Shown piece by piece: positions 33,187 to 45,736 of a stretch of DNA of 64,000 nucleotides (the stretch's first letter is position 1; the number at the start of each line of letters is the position of its first letter). Below the pieces are notes generated by a model that saw only the letters and a list, made by a program, of their open reading frames with translations, had not been told where the DNA came from and made no database searches. The position numbers and the translations under genes were made by a program. The DNA comes from Phellopilus nigrolimitatus. Its lineage: Eukaryota > Basidiomycota > Agaricomycetes > Hymenochaetales > Hymenochaetaceae. The stretch spans positions 806,001-870,000 of the forward strand of contig JAJOHG010000002.1 of NCBI GenBank assembly GCA_021029095.1, written 5' to 3'.

Positions 33187-33651
33187 ATGAGAAAGGTCGC
33201 CGGATTCATGCTCGACGCAGATGACGTTTTGAAGATCACAAAAGATCAAGGAATCGAAGACGATGCCAATGCCGTGCTCCGTACTCCTGAGGAGGTAGAG
33301 TTCAAGGGGAAGAAAGCCATATGTATGCCATTGCGTTGGCCGCCGGGAATTCAGGAGACTAAGCTCTGCGTCATCGTGCGTAGCAGCGACAACGCGAAGG
33401 AATTCATGTACAGATACAAAGAAATGCTTCCGGAGAAGGAGGACCAATTCTGGTTGAAATGGATGGAGGATCGCGGGCTCGATACGTGCAAGGTATGGGC
33501 TTCTTGGACGACTGTGCCGAATCCTGCTCGTTGGGAAAGTCCGATGCGTCCTCACAACAAACCAATGCACGAGTCTATAAAAGAACAGCCAAAACAACTA
33601 CCAGGGCTTACTGAAGAACAAACTACTGTAGCCCGTAAACCATCCGATTAA
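33187..33651 (+). CDS. hypothetical protein, 154 aa
   Basis: Intact single-exon frame, start MRKVAGFMLDADDVLKITKD, end VARKPSD. Well-mixed composition with many charged residues; segments KKAICMPLRWPPGIQETKLC and KEMLPEKEDQFWLKWM look like a small folded domain, and WASWTTVPNPARW follows. No signal peptide, membrane segment or known motif. It is the only convincing gene between 29.5 and 34.9 kb and stands among degenerate DNA, so it may be a lineage-specific protein. The start is the first ATG after an AT-rich leader. Confidence 0.65.
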   Translation: MRKVAGFMLDADDVLKITKDQGIEDDANAVLRTPEEVEFKGKKAICMPLRWPPGIQETKLCVIVRSSDNAKEFMYRYKEMLPEKEDQFWLKWMEDRGLDTCKVWASWTTVPNPARWESPMRPHNKPMHESIKEQPKQLPGLTEEQTTVARKPSD

Positions 33652-34910
33652 ATTGTAATTTGCCATTCTACTTATCCAGTACGCCCCCATTGCATTTCCT
33701 TCAGACACCGTGCTTCGTAAACTAATGTCTGTTCGCATATGTCATGTACAGACAGCACGCTGGTCCAACAACTCCTCTCATCCCAAAGTGTCGAGGGATT
33801 GGGAGAAGGACAATTCTATAGTGTGGTGGGAAGGCACACGGGTTGCTCATCGTTGTTGTTGTCGCATTGTCGTGCTTATCCTGTTTTTAAAAATACATTC
33901 AATACCATCTTGCTCGATTTTGCTCGATTTCACATGACTTTACGGTGATTTTTACAATGCGAGGCGGGTTTTTTTTTTTGCGTCGCATGTAAAGCGAAGG
34001 TTCGCCGCCTGAGAATAGAATCACGCCTTAACTATTATACCCATCATACAAAGTTTCGAGGCTGTCCAAAAAAAAAATACAGTACTCACAATTTGGATTA
34101 CGAGAGCAGGCGAGGGGTTGATAGCGATAAACGCCGAGGTCGTTCCAATTTAAAAACGATGCCGAGGGGTGGAAAACTTACCGGGATGTCGAGTCAGAAT
34201 AGACTTGAAAGAAAATACGTCCGGCGCCCTGAACGCCACGTACGCACTCAGGGCCAACGCCAGAGCTCACGTGCGGATTCCGTGAAGGCCGTATGTTGTG
34301 TCTGATTTCTTCACATGTCCTGGACAGCAATCGCGCGGAAGATGCTAGTGACCGCGAGGACCCGTCCCAGACGAGTAACAGAGTGTATATACAAGAAAGC
34401 AGTGACAAGGAGCTCTTTGGAGCGCAGACAGGCAGAGGATACAGGGAGAGCGCGCCACTTGCGCGCTTGAAGCACGTAGCGCAGGTAATCGGCCTTACCG
34501 AACACGAGGATAGTCAGCAGACGGGCTGTACGACGGGTTTTAAAAAGGCTCAAACGGTGGACCCGGGCTCATACGACATGATGACGCTGGCCTCGGATTC
34601 TGGAAGCGGCGATTGTCCGTTATGCTGTTTAGCCTCGGCGAAGGACAGTACAAGGGCCAGAGAAACAGACGAAATACTCGGGATGATAAAAGAAAGAATA
34701 TAAAAGAAAGGGAAAGGCAGTGATAATCAGTGGTCACTGATGGTCCGACAAGAACCTGGAGGGGAGTGTGTGACAGTATTAGTCACGGTAAGCGTATGGG
34801 CGTCTAGACTCTTGCGCAGGGGGTCTATAGTATACACTGGATGGCTTTTGGACACCACGACCGACGCCCTCTTTCCCCTCCATAACTCAACGGCGGCCGA
34901 CGCTTTCGAT
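33652..34910. other. intergenic with diverged direct repeat, copy 2
   Basis: Holds the second copy (34120-34510) of the duplicated segment and the promoter region of the kinase gene. A frame from 34740 runs into the kinase gene, but the kinase start at 34911 is preferred. No other gene seen. Confidence 0.45.
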
Positions 34911-37547
34911 ATGCTCCATGTCCAGGTATCAAAGCCCTCCCCGGACAGCCCCCGTCAGCCCTCCCTCGCAGACCTGAGCAGGAATGCCTCCGTCATTTCC
35001 TCCTCTTCCAGCTCCAGCTCGGCCAGCTCTCTTGTTCTCGACACCCCTCGCCCCCGCCCCGCCCGCACTTTCTCCTCCCCCAGGTCTCGCAGCCGCGAGC
35101 CCCCGCCCACCCCGCGCGCGGCAAAACCGCCCGCCTATCTTGCCAAGGAACTCGGTCTCGCAGACCGCGATGACAGCTATGCCGATCTCAAGAAACGGGC
35201 CCAGTCGCGTTCCCAATCCCGCACAAAGTCGTCGCGCAACAGCTCCGTCGGCCTCAAGATCCAGGCGAACGACTTCGAGTTTGGCGAAATTCTGGGCGAA
35301 GGCTCCTACTCCACAGTGCGTACATAAGACCTTGCTCGTCGTCCTGTCCCATTTTTTTCTCACCCTTTTTTCGTAGGTCGTACACGCTATCTATCCTCCG
35401 ACGGAGCAGGAATACGCCATAAAAATCCTCGACAAAGGCCACCTGAAGCGCAACAACAAGCTCCAGACGGCATTCGCAGAGAAGAACACGCTTGTTCGTC
35501 TAGGTGCTGGCCACCCCGGTATCGTGAGGCTGCACTGGGCACTGCAGGATGAATGGAGTTTATGTAAGTCTTCCAATGTGTTTTAAATGAAATCCTTGCC
35601 AAACTCGTCTGTTTCAAATAAGACTTTGTCCTCGATCTCGCGAAAAATGGAGAACTGCAGAGTCGAATATCTAGACTCGGTTCTTTGTCGTTACGTTCCT
35701 CTCGCTATTATGCAGCCCAGATCGTGGATGCTGTGGCGTACATGCATTCGAAAGGCGTAATACACCGGTATGGTTTTATTATACTCACACGTGTCTGTTT
35801 TCTCATATGGTCGACAGGGATTTGAAACCTGAGAATTTGCTGCTGGATGATAACATGCGGATAAAAATCACTGATTTTGGGACGGGGAAAATGCTTGACG
35901 ATAGCATTGAGCGCGCTGGCACTTTTGTTGGGACGGCGCAGTACGTAGCACCCGAATTGTTGACTACTAATACCACCTCGAGAGCGTGAGTTCTTTTTCT
36001 TCGCCTATTTGGCACTGAATTGAGTTTTATCCAAATCCTTCTTCTCCGCAGTTCGGACCTCTGGGCGGTGGGGTGTGTGATCTTCCAAATGATTGCGGGC
36101 AAATTCCCTTTCCACGCACTCTCCGAGTACTTGATGTGGCAGAAAGTTAAAATTTTGGAGTACACTTTTCCCGAGGGCTTCGATGTCGTGGCTAAGGACC
36201 TGGTGGAGAAGCTCCTGGTGCACATCTTTGTATTCAGTTTTTATTCATATGGAACACTAAAAGAGATTTACACTAGGTTATTGACCCCGCGCAACGGCTT
36301 GGAGTTGGAGAACCTGGCACATGGAACGACTTCGATGCTCTCCGTCGTCATCCCTTTTTTGAAAGCATCAACTGGCCCTCTCTTTGGACTGATCCTGCCC
36401 CTCCCATGGAGGCCGGACTGCTGAAGAAGGAGCACCCGCTTTCGGAACAGAGCAACTACGACGTCGGGCTTGCATGGGACCAGTTTGTCGGCAACCCCGG
36501 CGAGTCGAGCGATCACGAATCACATTGGGCCGAAAGCGACGGCGAATTCGGCTCGGCACATACACCGGTAACTCCCTATTCGGGCTACCCCTTCTCCGGT
36601 GTTGGCGGAGAGATTGGGCCGCTGGACGCCGCGCCCCCGCCAAAGAGCACGGCGCAGGCCGTCGCTTCCGTCGACGCGGCGGAGACACGTGGCCGTGTCG
36701 GCTTACCGGGGCCAATAGCCGGCCCGTCGAGCACCGCGACGCTCAGCGACACCAACGGCCGCACGCCCGCGCAGCCCGTCGACATCCCGCTCAGCGACAC
36801 CGCGCCTCGCGGCTCAATCATCTCGTCGGGCTCGACGAGCTCGTCCGAAGGCTCGCCAGAGGGGCGCCTGTGTACGGCGGCGGAGGCGCTCGCGCTCGCG
36901 TCCGACCGCGGGCGCGACCGCGCGACGACGCCGATCCAGCTCGGCGCGCCGGACGCGTCCGACTCCGACGCGCCGTGGGCGGCGCTGCTCGCGCCGGGCG
37001 AGGCGCTCGTGTACACCGCGCCCGTCGAGCTCAAGAGCCGCACGCGCCGCCTGACGGCGACGCTGCTGCCGATCCCCGCGACGCAGAACCGCCCGAAGAT
37101 CCGCCAGCTCGTGCTCACGACGCGCCGCCTGATTTGCGCGAAGGGGAAGCACGGGCGCAAGGTCGTGGTGAAGAGCGAGGTGCTGCTGCGGAGCGCGGGC
37201 GCGGGCGCGGGGCGCGAGGGCCGCGAGGGTAAGGAGGAGAAGCGGGACACGCGGCCGGTGGTCACGAACGTGATGCCGAAGGGCCAGAAGGCCTTCGTCG
37301 TCCTCACCGTGAGTCGTCCCTGCCTTTACTCTGGGCATCGCATAATGAACGCGCGTGATTTGCCCCGCAGACCGCGAAGCCGCAGCAGTTCGTCGCCGCC
37401 GAGCCGGCGATAGCGCAGCGGTGGATATCGGAGATCCGCCGTCTCATGCGGCCGGACGAGAAGCCCCAGAGTCCGACCGCGACGCGGTCCCCGAGCCCCG
37501 TGCTGGCGCCGCCCGCGCCCCTGCTCAATGGACTCCCGCGGACATGA
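34911..37547 (+). CDS. PDK1-like AGC protein kinase with C-terminal PH-like domain
   Basis: 3-phosphoinositide-dependent kinase-1 homologue (yeast Pkh type), expected to phosphorylate the activation loops of AGC kinases such as Ypk, Pkc and S6K. About seven exons, roughly 760 residues. A Ser/Pro/Arg-rich N-terminus (about 115 residues) precedes the kinase domain: [15 protein letters not shown] (P-loop), [15 protein letters not shown] (VAIK Lys), [22 protein letters not shown] (DFG), activation segment [36 protein letters not shown], and [21 protein letters not shown] Ser/Pro/Asp-rich linker follows. Near the C-terminus [34 protein letters not shown] and [16 protein letters not shown] form a PH-like domain, closing with [13 protein letters not shown]. 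The stop is at 37545-37547. The start at 34911 ([13 protein letters not shown]) is one of several in-frame ATGs; an upstream one at 34740 is less likely. Thr replaces the Ser found in many PDK1 activation loops. Confidence 0.9.
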
Positions 37548-38123
37548 TCTTCCCTTACGCGAATAACCTCCGTTGACTCCGTGTCTGTCTCTTTTCTCCA
37601 GGCTTTCGACTGTGCGCATATGGACACTGCTGCTGCTGCTGCTGCTGCTTGTATTTGGGTATTAATTCTTGTGTCGATATTCTTGACTCGCGCGCGCCCC
37701 CGGATTACTCACCGCACCGAGTTGTGTTTTCTTATATTCTTTTCTTTCGTTTAGTTTTCGGTTCCTGCTCATTTCAGACCGCGCACGACAATCAACTCAT
37801 CGTATGTATCAAATATACCCTAGTGATTTATTGCTTTTCATCGTACATAAGTCGACGGACGGAGTAACGGTGTCAATGATTCTAAGGGTGTTTTGAGTGT
37901 TGGCGATGCCGCCTTGGTAGCTATGCAAGAAGCCAGAAAAACGTCCGTTTTTTTTTTCGGAACGAGACAGCATACTTGAACACAATAGCTAGAACCCTAT
38001 CCCGATTCCCAACATATTTTGCCCCAAGAATAGCACGCTTTCGCATGCTGGAAGGGAAGAAATTAAATATAAACGAAATAGCGTATGCTGCATGGCCGAG
38101 ATGGCAATAAAGATAAAAACGGC
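37548..38123. other. convergent intergenic region, (GCT)n microsatellite
   Basis: Between the stop codons of the convergent kinase and ILV6 genes. It holds a short GCT/CTG trinucleotide run near 37628-37651. No gene seen. Confidence 0.5.
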
Positions 38124-39402
38124 TTAGCCAGGAGGGAGGAGGCTGGCGTCGACATCGTCAATGACATCGGTGGTATCCTCTCTAGCCTGCGAGCCAATCG
38201 GTGTACGTGGCATGACCATCGTGCCTTGCAGGAAAGAAATAGCTTAGCGCTGCCTGACGCAAGAAAAAAAGAAAAGAAAAGAAAAACCAAACACACCTGT
38301 CCGTGCGGACTCGATGATGCCGAAGGGCTTGACGAGGCTCAGGAACGCCTCTACGCGGTGCGTCTTGCCGCTCATCTCCACGATCACGCTGTTCTCGCTC
38401 ACGTCGACGATGCGCGCGCCGAACTGCTCCGCGAGGACGGTGACGGCGTGCAGGTGCTGGTGCTTCAGGCGGAGCGCCTCGGCGGGCGTGAGCGGGGGCG
38501 GCGCTGCCGCCGCACGCGCGGCCGCGTCGGCACCCGCGCCGTGCGCGAAGCCCTCCGCGAGCGCGACCTCCTGCTCGAAGACGAGCGAGCGGTCCTCGAG
38601 CGCGGCGTCGGGGTCGTGCAGCGGCTGCGCGAAGGCGGGGCCCTGCCGCGGGTCGTGCGAGGGCCCGCCGACGAGCTGCGCCTCGAGGTAGTCCGGCCCC
38701 AGGATGGAGACCTTCGCGAGGAGCAGCTCGCGCGAGATGCAGCGCGTGTTGGTGTAGTCGAGCACGGCCCAGACGGGGACCTGGGGGTTTTTTTTTTCGC
38801 AGTGTAGGTGTTAGTTTATTTTTGTGGTTAAGAGAAGGGTGGACGGGAGATGCGTACGAGGTCCTCGAGCTGCCGCCGCGCCTGCTCGACCACGCCGTCC
38901 TGGCCGCTCAGCACGATGCACATCCGGCTCAGGTCGCGGATCTCCGTCGAGCACACGACCAGCGAGTCGATATTGAACCCACGCGCGGCGAGAATCCCAG
39001 ATACACGCGACAGCACACCCGGCTCGTTCTGCACGAGACAGTTCAGGACATGTCTGGGTAGCAAAAGCACAAGCAATCGGTCAAAAGCAGCAATTACTCC
39101 CGGGCTCGTCTGACTCACTTTTTGAACGGCTGCAGGCTCGGCGGCGGCGTGTTGTACAAGATGTTCGTAACGGCCTCTTCGGCGGACCGCGACCGTGGCA
39201 GGTCTGTCGCGGGCAACGGGGCGGGGCGGGTGCGATGGGTGGACTTGTAGGTGAGCGCCGACGTCGAGTCCTCGATGGGCGGCGGCGGTCTGGGAATGTT
39301 CTGCTCTGAGAAACGACACGCGGAGGAGCTAAAGGGCTGCGGGCGCTGTGCTCTGAGCAGGCGAGCGGTGGGCCGCAGGTGGGATGCCAGTCTTGACGCC
39401 AT
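38124..39402 (-). CDS. ILV6: acetolactate synthase regulatory (small) subunit
   Basis: Regulatory subunit of acetohydroxyacid synthase, which activates the catalytic subunit and confers valine feedback in mitochondria. Four exons on minus. The first codes an Arg/Ser/Ala-rich mitochondrial presequence (MASRLASHLRPTARLLRAQR) and a Pro-rich linker. The second holds the ACT domain: HVLNCLVQNEPGVLSRVSGI, LAARGFNIDSLVVC. The third begins VPVWAVLDYTNTRC and contains REL-LLAKVSILGPDYLEAQ, a Gly/Ala/Pro-rich insertion, and HAVTVLAEQFGARIVDVSEN with IVEMSGKTHRVEAFLSLVKP of the C-terminal domain. The short last exon gives TMVMPRTPIGSQ and ends VDASLLPPG. The frame is intact and length is about 330-360 residues, usual for the family. 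It is convergent with the PDK1-like gene. Confidence 0.93.
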
Positions 39403-40021
39403 GGACGCTCTACCAGAAACTGACTCGAAACTTTTGGGTGGAAATATTGCTTACATACGCGACCAATGGCTCTTCTCGAAGTCTCCGCCAATCTCCCGCT
39501 CGACTTGACATTATTGTACACTATCGTACATATCTCACCTTGATACAGGAGAATCGTAAGTTAAAATAAGCACAAGCTCTTATCCTTATCAGAATTAAAA
39601 CTTATCGCACTGTGCTTCTCAGCGCCAGGTCTGGAATGGCCAATCCGGCTAAAGACTGCAGTGAACGTTCGTGGACGCAAGTTCGCCTAAGGATCTTTTG
39701 CCTATTCTTCTGGCTAGCCTATTCTCACATCAGGGGGAAATGCCCATAGCGCGCTGTTGGACAGTGTGTTACAGTAAATGGCATACCGCTCTGGACAGCT
39801 TTTCGGAACATAAGTTTTTATCAGCATGAGGTCCGCTCATCCGCACGTGCTCCCGTCGACCAGATGGTTTTTAACGCTCGGCGCGCCCTGAAACAAGTCC
39901 AGTGACCGGCTTTGGATTTTTCGGGCTCCACAAAAATTTGCTTTTCGATCAGCATATAAGGGAGCTAATTCGCCGCGCACTTCGGGATGCAACCCGACCT
40001 TCCTCTCTTTGCGTGTGAAAC
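39403..40021. other. divergent promoter region ILV6 / MFS transporter
   Basis: The two genes are divergently transcribed from this gap of about 620 bp. I see no coding sequence and no motif I could name with confidence. Confidence 0.5.
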
Positions 40022-42395
40022 ATGGCAAACAAAATCAACAACTTTCGTGGTCTCGATGCGAAGGAGGACCTTCAGGATGTGGAGCTCGAGCCTACGGCAG
40101 ACCAGGAAGCCACCGATAAAGGCGTAGATAGGTCGTACGAGCTGAAGAGTCAACTGAGTGAGCCACATGTTACTCGACTTTCGATAGATTCGGCTCAACT
40201 CCCTCTGGCTTATGTGTTTGCAGTAAACGACTGTCTGCAACATGAAATCGGCTTCGGTCGCTTCCAGTGGGAGCTCTTCATACTGTCGGGCTTCGGTTGG
40301 ATGGCAGATAGTGAGTGCATAGTTTCTTGAGTCCTGCGGTGCTGACAACTGGTAGGACAGATATATGGCTGCAAGGCGTCGCTGTGATCCTTCCGCAAAT
40401 ACAAGAGGATCTGAACCCGTCCCGTGTCGAATATGTTACGCTTTCTTTGTACGTCGGCCTAATCATTGGCGCTACAGTATGGGGAAGTCTTGCAGATGTG
40501 ATTGGGAGGAAGCTATCTTGGCAAATAACACTGTTCTTAGCGGTGCGTTTCTTGCACATGATTTTCGTCTTAGTGTACTTGACTGACGTATGCCATTCAG
40601 GGGACGTTCGGCATTGCCGCAGGCGGTGCCCCCAATTTTGTTACATTGTGTGCGCTCGTAGCTTGTATTGGATTCGGAACAGGTGGAAAGTGAGTAATGT
40701 ATTTTATTTTATGTTATTCAGGTTATTATTGACTCGACCGACACTGTCTTTCAAAGTTTGCCTGTAGACGGTAAGTATCGGATTCTTTCCTATATCCCAC
40801 TCCGTGCTGATGACATTGTCTTTCTTATTAGGCGCTCTTTTTCTTGAGCACATCCCGCAATCACATCAGGTGAGTTATATTTTACCCCCCACTAGCTCGA
40901 GCGCTCATTTCCGACAAAAAGTGGCTCCTGACCTTTCTGTCTGCTTGGTGGTCAGTTGGCCAGCTTATTGCGTCGCTCGTTGTGTGGGTTTTTATCACCA
41001 ACTATCCAGCCGATAAAGGATGGAGATATTCCCTGTACGTACTACTAATAAACCCCAATGATAGTTTACTTATCCTTTCCCGTTTTGATTAGTTATACAA
41101 TGTGAGCTTTGAATCTCGCGCATTACAATCTTCAAATAACTGACATTGCCGTACTTCAGGGGTGCAATGACTTTCGCCATGTTCCTATGTCGATATGTCA
41201 TTTTCGATCTTCAAGAATCATCTAAATATCTTGTCGCAGCTGGCCGCGACGAAGATGCGATCAGGGTGCTACAATACATTGCAAACCGCAACGGGAAGAC
41301 AATAACACTTACAACTGAGAAACTACTGTCAGTGTCTCACGGAGCTGCCAGCGTCAGGCGCGCCTCTGTTTGGTCCACGCTAAAGAAATCGTTAAATCAT
41401 TTTACTTTGTAAGAGCTAATTCGACGCATTCTTGTACATGTCTAACAAGGTGTTATCGAAGGTCGCATATTCGGCCGCTCTTCTCAACCAGAAGATTGGC
41501 TCTGAATTCTTCGCTCATCATTCTTATCTGGGGGTGCGTGCCATCCTATTCTCAAGCTTAATATCATTCTCATATACTATCCAGTATCATCGGGCTTGCA
41601 TATCCCCTTTTCAACGGTTTCCTTCCCCTCTATCTCCAGAGCCGTCTCGAGACCTCATCAAACTCTCTTGACTCGACTTATCGCGACTACAGCATAGTAT
41701 CTGTGCTTGGAATACCCGGTTCCATCATTGCGTGCATTCTGGTGGATTGGACGAGGAACCCCGGAAAGGTAGCGATCGGAGGAAGAAAGATGGCGCTTGC
41801 TTTGTCTACCCTTTTGACAGGCTTATTCTTATTCTTATTCACGACGAGCAAAACCGATGCTGCGTATCTTGCATTTTCTTGCGTGACTAGTCTGACACAG
41901 TCAGTAAAAATCATTTTTTTGACTTACGGACTTCGCAGCTGATCTTATCTTCGTTAGGAACGCCGTGAGTTCCATATCTTCGGGAGCATGGCAAAATTCT
42001 TGACGCTACTCTTGCAGATGTACGGCGTCTTGTACGCCTATACCCCGGAGGTCTTTCCTGCGCCTCATAGAGGAACAGCGGATGCTCTCTGCTCCGCCTT
42101 CAACCGTATCACTGGCATATTAGCTCCAGTTATCAAAATTACCACAACGAGCCGGGACGGAAGCACGTCCAGTGTGGGACCAAACGTGTAAATGATGCTG
42201 CCAAAATCCTTTTACTCACGAACATTTACTGATGATTAAACCATAGACCTGTATTCGTATCTGCCGCTTTGTTCATGGTATCTGCAGTTCTTTCTATGCT
42301 GCTGCCGATCGAAGTGAGTTTTTCTTTGTGATATTCTGGAAGTAGATGTGCTCAACTATAACTCATCAAAGACGGCGGGAAAGGCGGCGCTCTAG
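40022..42395 (+). CDS. MFS transporter, SVOP/SV2-like
   Basis: Major facilitator of the synaptic-vesicle-2-related type found in fungi; the substrate is unknown. About a dozen short exons join in phase. A 65-residue hydrophilic N-terminus (MANKINNFRGLDAKEDLQDV) is followed by ALAYVFAVND-like and FGRFQWELFILSGFGWMADN, the entry motif of SVOP proteins. Then come IWLQGVAVILPQIQ, YVGLIIGATVWGSLADVIGR (MFS motif A), GTFGIAAGGAPNFVTLC, IGFGTGGNLPVDGALFLEHI, VGQLIASLVVWVFITNYPAD, QESSKYLVAAGRDEDAIRVL, a cytosolic loop, SIVSVLGIPGSIIACILVDW, and YGVLYAYTPEVFPAPHRGTA with FNRITGILAPVI. The end is LLPIETAGKAAL. About 12 membrane segments and an intact frame. The acceptor at ACAG near 40363 is chosen because it gives ADNIWLQG. 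Confidence 0.87.
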
Positions 42396-43366
42396 TTCGT
42401 TTGAGGAACTTAATGTACTCACTTGTACGTTGGATCGTAATCATCGGAGCCGCCAACTCTTCTTATATCGATACCTTCCTAGTCATTTGTTGCTACATAC
42501 CTTTTCACTGAGCTCATAAGAGACGCTACTGGTTGTAACGGTACGTCGTGGTGTTACTAAACCAAAAAAGGCTGTTTTGAGGTCGCAGGTCAATGTTGCC
42601 GTGTATCTTGCATAACTTCTGTCAGTTCCGATTTCTGTCTGCTTCAGTGGCATCTGGTGTCGAATAAAGTCTTCGGGTCTCAAACTTCCCTCGTTCATTA
42701 AGAGCGGCCATGCCGCAACAGGTCGTCTTGCGTAACGCTAGTTAATCTGCGATAGAATTTCATGCCTATTCCTGGGAAACAATACCTGGCGTATTGCATA
42801 TAAGTTATAATTCACTGTAATTTTTTTCCGACTTCTGGGAGAACTGTAATTGTTTGCACTCCATAAATATTTTATTGTATCGTATTGTACTACATTACCA
42901 GGATATTACTAGCACCTTCCGTACGTCCGAGTCAGTCACTATACATACAACCAACATTTTCATACCGAAATTTGTAAAACAAGTTTGCTACTTCTCGTGT
43001 AACGCGGTGGCGACTGACAATCCACCAACAGGGAAATCATAACGAGCTTCTTTTTTCTCCAAATCTCTGCTGTATTTATCATTCGCATACCATTTTGATT
43101 TGGAATCCACTTCAAGTGTTGGAACCGGAGATTCGGCGGCAATCGCGCGCACGCAGCATCTCAGTAGTAAATACTCTAGTACACATTACGCACCTTATAC
43201 TGTATCGTATCTATATTGTACTCACTGAAAATTGTACGAATGGACAGCCTACATAATCAATAGAACAAGTTAGATAAAAACGGAAGTACAGATGCTCCTG
43301 GCAGATAATTTTAGTTAAGAGAAAAGTAGCACTTCAGCATAAACACGTAAGGCTCGTATATATTTA
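42396..43366. other. convergent intergenic, no gene seen
   Basis: Between the stop of the MFS gene and the stop of the minus-strand seven-helix gene. AT-rich, with only short open frames. Confidence 0.5.
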
Positions 43367-45023
43367 CTACGCAACACCTGAGTCTAGCACAGGTGCTAAT
43401 TTGGACTCTTTGATTACTCGTACAGGCCTGGGCTTCCGTCTTATCCAGTGCCAGATGCGAATCACACCCCATACTTCCAGTAGATCCTATTCCGATTGTG
43501 AATGAGCAAGCGATCTCACGGAAAAGCCGTCACTCACCTTTTGTGTCCCAAAGATTAAGAAAGCTGCGGTAGGAACTATAGAACTCGTATGAATACGATG
43601 GCCAAACCCGCGTGAAACGGTACTCACGTGATGCCTGGATGATGTATGGCAATTCTGCGCCTGCTCTTGACCAAAACCCGATGCACGCGCTAGATGAAGA
43701 TATTTATTCTAGTCAAGACCAAGAGTCTCGTTTAATTTTTAGTCTGATAATGCGCTTACATGATGGCCAGAAAAGAATATACGCTGAAGACTCCGACCCG
43801 GACAACAAGATGCATTGGAGGCCCGCCATTGGACCTCATATGTACGAAGGCTTTGTGCATATGGTAGAGCTTGAATGCAATGAGAGCTAGAGCGGATGCA
43901 CCAAATAGCATAATTTAAGAAAATGCACTACCTTTGGATGCGAAACTTCTTACCCTCAAATAAAATGATCGTGAACATAATCATCGCAGAGACAGCAGGA
44001 ATTATATCCCTACATGGTGACTGTCAACGCCCGATATTCTTAATCTTTCTACTGAAAGTCAGAAGAAAAGACATACATTGCCTTAGAGTTGATCGTGCAA
44101 TAAAATAAGTACCGGTTTCGCGTCACCAGACTTGGATTAGTAGAGCCGAACTGAGGAACCACACTGTTAACAGAAAATTTGACATGGAAGAATAAATTGT
44201 GCATAAGCTTACGATAGCCGCGAAGATGACGAAAATTGCGAAAGTGACGTATGGGGAAGCTATCAGCTTGAATCGTTTATTTCTATCAGTAATATGTAGA
44301 GAAGAACAGAGGTCGGAGGGACACTGACCGCGATGTTCCGCCAATTACTCTGGTCCACAACGGACTTATTGTTTGACATTGCACGCAAGGTCAACCATAA
44401 CTAGAGGCGTATAAACAACAAAGCTCAGAATAATTCATTATTTCGTACATTCAGTACAAAGGAGAGGCCTGCAGTGGCTGTCCTAATTTTAATCCATAGA
44501 TACATGAGGACTATTGGAAAACGATGATTATCCTAAGAGTTGACTCACATAACAGCAGTTCCGTAGATAGCCGACGCTTGAAAAACGCAAAGCCCGTATG
44601 TAGGCTCAGGACCGAACTGTTTTCCGAGATAAAGTCTAAAATGAAGAAAATATCAAAGAACAAATCGACAAACGGTGAAACCATGACCTACAGAACACAG
44701 AATGACGTTGAATAGATCACCCAAGTGACCAGGAAATTTATGAGCATCGGGTGTCTTCGCAAGCCTTTTGCATAAAACAGGGTGACAAGGACAGAAGGGA
44801 CACCGACGTGCCCTCCGAGAATCTGCAGGACGAAAAACATCACCATAGCATTTAGACTGTATCGTCGACCATCTGCAGTAACGAGAAAAGACTGGGGGAC
44901 TAGTTTAATATAAGAAAGACAGTCAGCCAAATGTCGCCCTTCGTCAGACAAAGATTAGAACGTACATTCGTAATCGTCGCTGTCCCGGAGAGGAAAATAA
45001 AAGGAAGGCAGGCCAGCAAGCAT
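43367..45023 (-). CDS. seven-transmembrane protein, basidiomycete GPCR-like family
   Basis: I reconstruct about 12 small exons on the minus strand. Start MLAGLPSFYFPLRDSDDYE at 45023; then FPQSFLVTADGRRYS, MFFVLQILGGHVGVPSVLVT, GLRRHPMLINFLVTWVIYST, LYLGKQFGPEPTYGLCVFQA, TATAGLSFVLN, LWLTLRAMSNNKS, KRFKLIASPYVTFAIFVIFA, VVPQFGSTNPSLVTRNRYLF, AVSAMIMFTIILFE, ALALIAFKLYHMHKAFVHM, VRVGVFSVYSFLAIM, ELPYIIQASLPTAAFLIFGT. The cytosolic tail is DLLEVWGVIRIWHWIRRKPR, ending at 43367. This gives about seven hydrophobic helices with extracellular N-terminus and basic tail. I know comparable proteins (the RHP-LINFLVTWVIYST signature) only from agaricomycetes. A receptor role is a guess; ligand and partners are unknown. 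Phases fit at every junction I checked. Confidence 0.75.
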
Positions 45024-45736
45024 TGTGGTATGGTGGCCTTTCCAGAAAGCATCCACTAGGCTTTATTGGAAACCGATAGGCAAAGCGTAACCAGCGCGAA
45101 AGAAAGTGAGATGGACAGCCTTTTGGATTCTGTCGGCCTCTTAGGAGCGCCGGAAAGATTGTAAGATGAACATAAGCCATGGCGACTCAAGTGATGATCA
45201 GTCAAACTCGCGCTTCACATGGAGAACCTGCCAAACTTCGAGCTATTGGTAGTAGCTTGGCGCTTGGTGGCCATGAGAGCCAGATCACCGCAGATTGATT
45301 GATCATCCACATATGCGGCCTAGAAACAACAGAAGTCCAAGGATACCCGCTATTTCGTACTTAGTCGCACGTGCAAGAGATACTAGAGTCACATCCGCTT
45401 CAATCCACAAGGTGGATCGGTTCGACTGCGAATCTGAATCCCGCGAGAATGGACCGACTGACGAAGTCGGAGAAAGTATTTGCTCACCCGAGCCGAAGGC
45501 CTGCGACATGGATAGGATACTGGCATGACGAACACAGTGAGTCAGGCTCCATTAACATCGAATCAATCAAAATTTACAGGTCTTTTCCAGACCGGAGAAG
45601 TTCATTGAGTGATAGAATCGATAGCTGAAGCACTCTTACTTGAAAACTTTCGATCATACACCCCTCAATCAAAATCATAGGTCCCCATCAATGCAGAGAG
45701 GCCGGGAGTAACCATCCATACCAACTACCCGCATAT
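45024..45736. other. intergenic, no gene seen
   Basis: Between the seven-helix gene start and the COG5 stop. The short open frames on both strands lack coding character. Confidence 0.45.
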
